Shown piece after piece: positions 58,895 through 64,000 of a stretch of DNA of 64,000 bases. The notes under the pieces are model-generated. The model was given only the letters and a program-made list of their open reading frames with translations, ran no database searches and had not been told where the DNA came from. How positions within the stretch are numbered: position 1 is the first letter of the stretch; every line of letters starts with the position of its first letter. This DNA comes from Microbacterium sp. p3-SID336 (GTDB lineage: Bacteria; Actinomycetota; Actinomycetes; Actinomycetales; Microbacteriaceae): positions 1 through 64,000 of the forward strand of contig NZ_JALXPE010000017.1 in assembly GCF_025143365.1 (NCBI RefSeq), in the 5' to 3' direction. The translations under genes and the position numbers were made by a program.

Positions 58895-59533
58895 TCAGGC
58901 GCGGGCGAGTTCCGTGAGCACGGCGTCGCGCAGCCACGCGGCGTAGCGCTCGGGCGCCCAGCCGGCCTGCACCACGAGCTGCTGGTAGCTCTCGGGAGAC
59001 AGCAGGAACGACAGCGCGTCGGCGGTGGACTCCGCGTCGCCCTCGGCGGGGGCGAGTCCGCGGCGGCGCAGCTCGGCGACGAGACCCCGATAGTCGGCGC
59101 GACGGTTGTCGAGGATGCGCTGGAGTGCGGCGTCGACCAGCGGGTCCGAGAGCGCGGCGCCGAGCAGCACCGTCCAGAGTCCGTGCCCGCGTTCGTTCGC
59201 GGTGGTGATCTGCGTGAGGACGCCGTCGAGGAACGCGTCGTCGGTGAGGGCGAGCAGGCCGGACGCGACCTCGGTGTCGGCGAGGGACTCGGCGGCCTCC
59301 GAGCCGGAGAACGTGACCTCGAACGCGGCGATCAGCAGCTCGGCCTTGGCGGCGGTCGTCTTGACGGTCTCCGCGGAGACCCCGGCCTCGCGGGCGATCG
59401 CGGCGATCGTGGTCGCTTGATACCCCTGCGTGGCGAACAGTCGGGCCGCTGCGGCGACGATCCGGGTACGGGTCTCCTGCGCCTGGCGGGCACGCAGAGC
59501 CGATCGATAGGCACGGGGAGCGGTGTCGACCAT
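58895..59533 (-). CDS. TetR family regulator
   Basis: A 212-residue TetR-type regulator, helix-turn-helix ATTIAAIAREAGVSAETVKTT at about 40-60. The ATG at 59533 has GAGGAAAG upstream and the frame before it is not used. Divergent from a glycosyltransferase, the likely target. Confidence 0.9.
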   Translation of the reverse strand: MVDTAPRAYRSALRARQAQETRTRIVAAAARLFATQGYQATTIAAIAREAGVSAETVKTTAAKAELLIAAFEVTFSGSEAAESLADTEVASGLLALTDDAFLDGVLTQITTANERGHGLWTVLLGAALSDPLVDAALQRILDNRRADYRGLVAELRRRGLAPAEGDAESTADALSFLLSPESYQQLVVQAGWAPERYAAWLRDAVLTELARA

Positions 59534-59552
59534 TGACTTTCCTCTAAGGGTG

Positions 59553-59576
59553 ATGAATACTTCGACGGTACATTCA
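59553..59576. promoter_or_regulatory. Possible TetR operator
   Basis: Imperfect dyad of TGAATAC and GTACATTCA in the 64-base gap between the divergent TetR and glycosyltransferase genes. One arm has a two-base insertion relative to the other, so support is modest. Confidence 0.35.
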
Positions 59577-59597
59577 ATCCTATCGGGAGCCCACGCC

Positions 59598-60911
59598 ATG
59601 TCCAGCTACCTCCTCACCTGCACCCCCGCGCACGGCCACGTGCTCGCCCTGCTGCAGGTCGCCAGGCACCTCGTCGACTCCGGGCACGAGGTCGGCTTCC
59701 TCACCAGCAGCCGCTACGCCGACCGCGTGCTCGCCACCGGTGCCCGTTTCCTCCCGCTGCCGCCCGCCGCAGATGTCGACCTGGACCACGCCGACACCGC
59801 CTTCCCCGAGCGCGCAGGCCTCACCGGACCCGCGGCCCTCCGCTTCGACATGAGCACGCTGTTCGTGCGTCCGGGGGCCGCGCAGCTGGAGGCCGTGCGC
59901 GCCGAGCTCGCCGCCCGCCCTGTGGATGCCGTGCTCACCGAGCCCCTGTTCGTCGGCGGGGCCCTGCTGCAGCTGCTGCCTGCGGGGGAGCGGCCGCCCG
60001 TCGTGGTGCTCGGCATCTTCCCGCTCGGCGCCCGCAGCGTCGACACGGCCCCGTTCGGGCTCGGGGTGACGCCGCTGCCGGGGCCGGTGGGGCGGCTGCG
60101 CAATGCCGCGCTGCGTCTCGTCGCCGAGCGGGGCATCTTCGGCGGTGTGCAGCGCGAGGCCGACGCGATGGCGCGGCGCGAGGTGGGCCGCGACCTCGGC
60201 GGCTTCGTGCTCGACTGGGCGGGTCGCGCCGACGCGTACGTGCAGTTCACGGTGCCGGAGTTCGAGTACCCCCGCGCGGACCTGCCGTCCACCGTGCGCT
60301 TTGCGGGGCGTCTTCCGACGGGGAGGTCGGACGGCGCGGTGCCCGAGTGGTGGGCGGAACTGGACGGCCCGCGACCGGTGGTCCACGTGACGCAGGGGAC
60401 GATCGCGAACACCGACTTCACCCAGCTCGTGCTGCCGACCGTGACCGCGCTCGCCTCCGCGGACGTGCTGGTCGTGGTCACCACGGGCGGCCGGCCGTTG
60501 GATGCCCTGCCGCGCGACCTTCCGGCGAATGTGCGTGTGGCCGAGTATCTGCCGTACGACCTGCTGCTGCCGAAGCTCGACGTGCTGGTGACGAACGGCG
60601 GCTACGGCGGCGTGCAGCAGGCGCTCGCGCACGGCGTGCCGATCGTGGTCGCCGGCAGGACGGAGGACAAGGTCGAGGTCGCCGCGCGCGTCGGCTGGTC
60701 CGGCGCGGGGGTCGATCTGCGCACGAACACGCCGACCCCCGCCCGGCTCGCCGCGGCCGTGCACCGCGTGCTCTCTCGCCCGTCGTTCCGCACCGAGGCG
60801 CAGCGGATCGGGGCGGCGATGCGGGAGGCCGACGCGTGGGTGACGCTCGACGGGGTGCTGGCCGAGCTCGCGGCGCAGTGGCCGTCTGCCGCCTCCGCAT
60901 CCCGTCCGTGA
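59598..60911 (+). CDS. MGT/YjiC-type glycosyltransferase
   Basis: A 437-residue GT-B glycosyltransferase of family GT1, similar to macrolide and related small-molecule glycosyltransferases. The N-terminal acceptor domain starts TCTPAHGHVLALLQVARHL, and the donor-sugar motif is TNGGYGGVQQALAHGVPIVV near 350-370. Acceptor and sugar are unknown. Divergent from TetR, so expression may be induced by a small molecule; drug inactivation is one possibility, inferred only. I start at ATG 59598, with GGGAG ten bases upstream. Confidence 0.9.
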   Translation: MSSYLLTCTPAHGHVLALLQVARHLVDSGHEVGFLTSSRYADRVLATGARFLPLPPAADVDLDHADTAFPERAGLTGPAALRFDMSTLFVRPGAAQLEAVRAELAARPVDAVLTEPLFVGGALLQLLPAGERPPVVVLGIFPLGARSVDTAPFGLGVTPLPGPVGRLRNAALRLVAERGIFGGVQREADAMARREVGRDLGGFVLDWAGRADAYVQFTVPEFEYPRADLPSTVRFAGRLPTGRSDGAVPEWWAELDGPRPVVHVTQGTIANTDFTQLVLPTVTALASADVLVVVTTGGRPLDALPRDLPANVRVAEYLPYDLLLPKLDVLVTNGGYGGVQQALAHGVPIVVAGRTEDKVEVAARVGWSGAGVDLRTNTPTPARLAAAVHRVLSRPSFRTEAQRIGAAMREADAWVTLDGVLAELAAQWPSAASASRP

Positions 60912-61076
60912 CCGCGAAACCCATGCGCATGCATGGTCGCAACCGGGCGCAACGTCGACCGGTATACCATTTCGCCATGCGTCACGTGACGTCAGTCCCC
61001 AGCTGACCGAACGGGCGCGGCGGCACAGCCGCCATGCGGAGGGAACGTCGAATTCCTTTCGATCCCGAGGGGGGAT

Positions 61077-61110
61077 GGGGTGGGAGTCGCCCCCAGACGA
61101 CACCCACCCC
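61077..61110. terminator. Terminator hairpin
   Basis: A 13-base stem with one mismatch (61077-61089 and 61098-61110) and an eight-base loop, between the convergent glycosyltransferase and membrane-protein genes. Confidence 0.75.
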
Positions 61111-61127
61111 CACATCGGCAATCGCCC

Positions 61128-62228
61128 TCAGTTCCAGCGTGTGAGCAGCCAGAACAGGAAGAAGCCCGCCGCCACCGCCAGCGGCAGCCACGTCCCGGTG
61201 CGCTTGAGGCGGCGCCCCTGCGGCGCCACGCCCGGCGGCGGTGTGAGCAGCCCGGCCGGAGGAGCGAACGGCAGTGCATGACCGCCGGCGACGGCACCGG
61301 CGGACGGCTGCGCAGCCAGCCGCTCGTCCCGCCATCGCGCCCACTGGTCGAGCTTCGTCAGCAGCGCGCCGACGGCTCCGAACAGCCAGGCCCAGGTCGC
61401 CGGGTCGAGGGTCGACGCCTTGCGCGGCGTGTAGAGGAAGAGCCAGTCGTCGACGATCTCCACGTCGAGCTGCGCCGCACTGTCGATGAACCGCGCCATG
61501 ATGTCGGGCGTGAACAGATAGAGCGCGTCCTGCTCGTAGCCCTCGGGGCAGTAGAGGGTGAAGTGCCTGTCGAAGTCGCCCTCCAGCGAGAGGCGCTGCG
61601 CGCGCTGGAACGACGCGGGCAGGTTCGAGCCGAAGCCGTTGTTGCCGGTCGCGTCGAGCACGATGTTGGGCAGCGGCGCGTCGAGCTTCACGGCGACGTA
61701 GCCCCAGCGGTAAGTGGTCGAGTTCTTCCCCGACTGCACCGTGTACTGGTAGTTGCCGAACTCCACGAAGCGCGGGTGTGTGCCGCGCACCAGGTCGGTG
61801 GCGAGCCGCGACCGGCCGAGGTGGAAGATCATGCCGGGCAGCGGCGGGTCGTCCACGCGCGGCTCGTACGTCATGCCGTTGGCCTGTGCGAAGCGGTGCA
61901 ACCGGTAGCGGGTGGCGCGGGCGTTCCGCACGGCCATCCAGATGAGCACGCCCACGCCCGCCGCGACGAGCAGCAGCAGCACGACGGGGATGGCGGCGGC
62001 GCCGGACGAACCCGTGGCGGACGCCAGGCTCAGCACCACGGAGAACAGGATCGGCAGCATCACGAGCGCAGCGACGCCCACCGCCACGATGGCGACGATC
62101 GAGGAGACCGTCATGCTCCTCGTGCCGCGCGCGCGGAGCTCTGCCGCGAAGGCCCGCACGGCTGTCGGGTCGACGGGGTCGGTGAGGGGGCGGGCGTCGA
62201 AGCTCGACGCGGGCTGCGGTGCGCTCAT
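61128..62228 (-). CDS. Membrane protein of unknown function (DUF3137-like)
   Basis: A 366-residue protein with two N-terminal membrane spans (about 38-65 and 78-98) and one at the extreme C-terminus (about 345-362). The cytosolic or external middle part has GDFDRHFTLYCPEGYEQDALYLFTPDIMARFID, a stretch reminiscent of DUF3137 proteins, followed by VEIVDDWLFLYTPR. Start at ATG 62228 with GGGGGAG five bases upstream. Function unknown. I cannot say more from the context. Confidence 0.75.
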   Translation of the reverse strand: MSAPQPASSFDARPLTDPVDPTAVRAFAAELRARGTRSMTVSSIVAIVAVGVAALVMLPILFSVVLSLASATGSSGAAAIPVVLLLLVAAGVGVLIWMAVRNARATRYRLHRFAQANGMTYEPRVDDPPLPGMIFHLGRSRLATDLVRGTHPRFVEFGNYQYTVQSGKNSTTYRWGYVAVKLDAPLPNIVLDATGNNGFGSNLPASFQRAQRLSLEGDFDRHFTLYCPEGYEQDALYLFTPDIMARFIDSAAQLDVEIVDDWLFLYTPRKASTLDPATWAWLFGAVGALLTKLDQWARWRDERLAAQPSAGAVAGGHALPFAPPAGLLTPPPGVAPQGRRLKRTGTWLPLAVAAGFFLFWLLTRWN

Positions 62229-62364
62229 CGGCGCTCCCCCGTGGTGTCCCCCGCGCACGAGCGACCGGTGTGCGGCGGGATGTCGCTGCTCGGGTGTGCG
62301 ATCCGCTCCATGCCCTCACGCTAGCGGCAGGCGAGAAGCACCCGGGTGTCGCGCCGGTCCGGCC

Positions 62365-62370
62365 TATGCT
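62365..62370 (+). promoter_or_regulatory. Leaderless promoter -10 of GNAT gene
   Basis: TATGCT ends six bases before GTG 62377, so transcription probably begins at the start codon. Confidence 0.6.
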
Positions 62371-62376
62371 GACGCT

Positions 62377-62997
62377 GTGCCCACCGCCCCCGACTCCCCG
62401 CGCGCCGACGACGCCTCTGCGGGGTTCGCGCCGACCTATCCGCTGCGCACCGAGCGGCTCCTCCTGCGCCCGATCGCACCGGCCGACGCCGAGGCGATGC
62501 ACGCCTACAAGTCCGACCCGGATTCCGTCCGCTACGTGCCCTACGGCCCGCTGACGCTGTCCGACATCGCGCAGCGCATCGGCTCGACCTGGTCGACCAC
62601 GCGGTTCGAGAAGGAGGGTGACGCGGTGTGTCTCGCCGTCGAGACGGAGGACACGCACACCCTGATCGGCGACGTCGTGCTGTTCTGGCGGAGCGAGAGG
62701 GACCGCGCGGGCGAGATCGGCTACATCTTCGATCCCCGGGCCGGCGGGCAGGGCTATGCGACCGAGGCGGTCGAGGCGCTCCTCGCGCTCGGCTTCGACG
62801 GGCTCGGCCTGCACCGTGTCATCGCGCGGATTGACGAGCGCAACACCGCGTCGGCACGCGTGGTCGAGCGGCTCGGCTTCCGGCAGGAGGCGCGGTTCGT
62901 CGAGAGCGAGTGGTTCAAGGGCGAGTGGTCGACGCTGCTCGTGTACGCGCTCCGCGAGGACGAGTGGCGCGGCAGCACCCGCGCGTCCCGCACCTGA
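62377..62997 (+). CDS. RimJ/RimL-type GNAT acetyltransferase
   Basis: A 206-residue GNAT of the RimJ/RimL type (LRTERLLLRPIAPADAEAMHAY, then EIGYIFDPRAGGQGYATEAVEALL and RIDERNTASARVVERLGF). Family members acetylate N-termini of ribosomal proteins or other amines; the target here is unknown. The GTG is leaderless behind TATGCT. Confidence 0.88.
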   Translation: MPTAPDSPRADDASAGFAPTYPLRTERLLLRPIAPADAEAMHAYKSDPDSVRYVPYGPLTLSDIAQRIGSTWSTTRFEKEGDAVCLAVETEDTHTLIGDVVLFWRSERDRAGEIGYIFDPRAGGQGYATEAVEALLALGFDGLGLHRVIARIDERNTASARVVERLGFRQEARFVESEWFKGEWSTLLVYALREDEWRGSTRASRT

Positions 62998-63019
62998 CAC
63001 GATCCTCCATAATCGAGAG

Positions 63020-63379
63020 GTGACTGCGACTGCGACCCTTCCCTCCCTCGACGGCCGACGCTTCCGCATGGTGTCCTCCACCACGTCCGCCGTCAATCCC
63101 GATGCGCCGAGCGTGTTCGAGTACTTCGAGCGGGATGGCGCGATCTGGGGTGGCTACGAGGGCGACACCGTCACGTTCGGCAAGTTCGTCGGCACCCGCA
63201 CCGGCGACACCATCTGGGTCTCGTTCGTGCACGTGCTCAAGACCGACGGCTCCGTGGTGACGGGCGATGGCGAGAGCGAGCTCGAACTCACCGACGACGG
63301 CCGCATCCGCCTGGTCGAGCACTACGAGATGCACGGGCTGCCGCAGCTGAGCGTGGTCGAGGAGATCCCCGCCGCCTGA
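63020..63379 (+). CDS. Small lipocalin-like hypothetical protein
   Basis: A 119-residue protein of a family seen in actinobacteria and some other bacteria, sometimes mislabelled N-acetylglutamate synthase. It has LDGRRFRMVSSTTSAVN, FEYFERDGAIWGGYEG and a run of alternating beta strands, suggesting a small beta barrel. No known activity. CATAAT stands six bases before the GTG, so it is leaderless. Confidence 0.75.
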   Translation: MTATATLPSLDGRRFRMVSSTTSAVNPDAPSVFEYFERDGAIWGGYEGDTVTFGKFVGTRTGDTIWVSFVHVLKTDGSVVTGDGESELELTDDGRIRLVEHYEMHGLPQLSVVEEIPAA

Positions 63380-63383
63380 CCTG

Positions 63384-63971
63384 TCAGCGGGGCGGGAGGG
63401 TGTCGCGGCCGGGGGAGGCGGGCGTCCAGCGGGTCATGCCGAGCGGCACCTCGCTCGTGCGCTCCGGCAGGTCTCCGGGCAGCAGGTACGGTCGCCGGAT
63501 CACCTCGTCGAGCACCACGACGCTGACGACGGTCCGCACCTCGGGCAGCTGCGCGATGACCCCGGTCGAGAACTCGTGCACGCCGCTCACGTCGACCGCA
63601 CGGATCAGCAGCATCGCGTCGTGCTCGCCCGTGGTGATCGCGCACCACTCCACGTCGGGCATCTCGATGATGCGCTCCCGGAACGAGGCCCAGGCCTGCG
63701 GCATGACCGTGACGAACACGAGCGCGCCGATCGACAGCCCGGCCTTCGCCTGATCGACCCTGGCGCTGAAGCCCGTGATGACCCCGTCGTGCACGAGGGA
63801 CTCGACACGCGTGTAGGCGCTGGCGCGCGAGATGCCCACCTTCTCGGCCAGGGCGGCGATCGAGACGCGACCGTTATCGCGGAGGACGTCGAGGATTCTG
63901 TACGCCGTCTCGTCGAGTTGGGCGGCACTTCGTCCAGAATGCTTCGACGGATCCGCATCCTTGCTGGACAT
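63384..63971 (-). CDS. Lrp/AsnC family regulator
   Basis: A 195-residue feast/famine regulator: winged helix-turn-helix at about 18-65 (LDETAYRILDVLRDNGRVSIAALAEKVGISRASAYTRVESL) and an effector-binding RAM domain at about 75-155. The C-terminal tail of about 40 residues is longer than usual. AGGAG is four bases before the ATG. Its stop lies four bases after the convergent stop of the preceding gene. Its divergent neighbour, if any, is outside the window. Confidence 0.92.
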   Translation of the reverse strand: MSSKDADPSKHSGRSAAQLDETAYRILDVLRDNGRVSIAALAEKVGISRASAYTRVESLVHDGVITGFSARVDQAKAGLSIGALVFVTVMPQAWASFRERIIEMPDVEWCAITTGEHDAMLLIRAVDVSGVHEFSTGVIAQLPEVRTVVSVVVLDEVIRRPYLLPGDLPERTSEVPLGMTRWTPASPGRDTLPPR

Positions 63972-64000
63972 AATGCTCCTGACATCCGGGGTTCTGGACA

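Noticed and set aside
63020..63379. N-acetylglutamate synthase
   Set aside because: Proteins of this small beta-rich family are sometimes given this name, but no GNAT or amino-acid kinase motif is present.

Overview
The window is a chromosomal segment of a high-GC Gram-positive bacterium, almost certainly an actinobacterium of the Microbacterium/Microbacteriaceae type. The evidence is the replication-origin gene order, abundant GTG starts, pervasive leaderless promoters (TANNNT six or seven bases before the start codon), actinobacterial families (DUF3566, DUF6049, TreXYZ, LAxTG-anchored surface protein) and an oriC with TTATCCACA DnaA boxes. No tRNA, rRNA, CRISPR array, insertion sequence or prophage was seen.

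Layout. 28-8152 (minus): DUF3566 membrane protein, gyrA, gyrB, a DciA-like DUF721 protein, recF and dnaN, all running away from oriC. 8153-8644: oriC. 8645-10036: dnaA (minus). 10351-13420 (plus): rpmH, rnpA, yidD, yidC, khpB/jag and rsmG. 13421-16089: 2.67 kb without a credible gene, carrying an array of ParB-binding parS sites, partly arranged as decayed tandem repeats of about 123 bp. 16090-17978: parA and parB; one perfect parS overlaps the parA start codon. 18040-27057 (plus): accessory block with a sugar porter, a small unknown protein, and an operon-like set comprising a signal-peptide-less NamZ-type exo-muramidase, a two-domain GNAT, a CUT1 sugar ABC importer without ATPase, an atypical PIG-L protein and another GNAT. 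27197-32442 (minus): trxA, trxB, murJ and the DUF6049 protein. 32549-41044: second accessory block with a methyltransferase, LLM oxidoreductase, GNAT, RibD-like reductase, Tat-exported phospholipase C-like enzyme and wall-anchored metallophosphoesterase. 41175-42602: CCA-adding enzyme. 42657-49231 (minus): trehalose/glycogen operon glgX-treY-treZ, led by an unannotated 95-residue gene coupled to glgX. 49363-64000: regulators and catabolic genes, including RibD-like/TetR, a GAF regulator with epoxide hydrolase, aldehyde dehydrogenase and DUF779, a truncated TacT-like acetyltransferase, LysR with an MHS transporter and 3-hydroxybutyrate dehydrogenase, TetR with a glycosyltransferase, a membrane protein, a GNAT, a small unknown protein and an Lrp/AsnC regulator.

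How it works together. The left third is the replication, segregation and translation core. The order pcnA / DUF6049-murJ / trxB-trxA / parB-parA / rsmG-jag-yidC-yidD-rnpA-rpmH / dnaA matches the conserved actinobacterial origin block known from mycobacteria, but two accessory insertions interrupt it. The most interesting candidates are the expanded parS array with parS in the parA start, the NamZ-ABC-PIG-L operon (inferred import and intracellular processing of a cell-wall sugar), the coupled 95-residue protein of the trehalose operon, and the helically phased TGCAAC sites before the aldehyde dehydrogenase.
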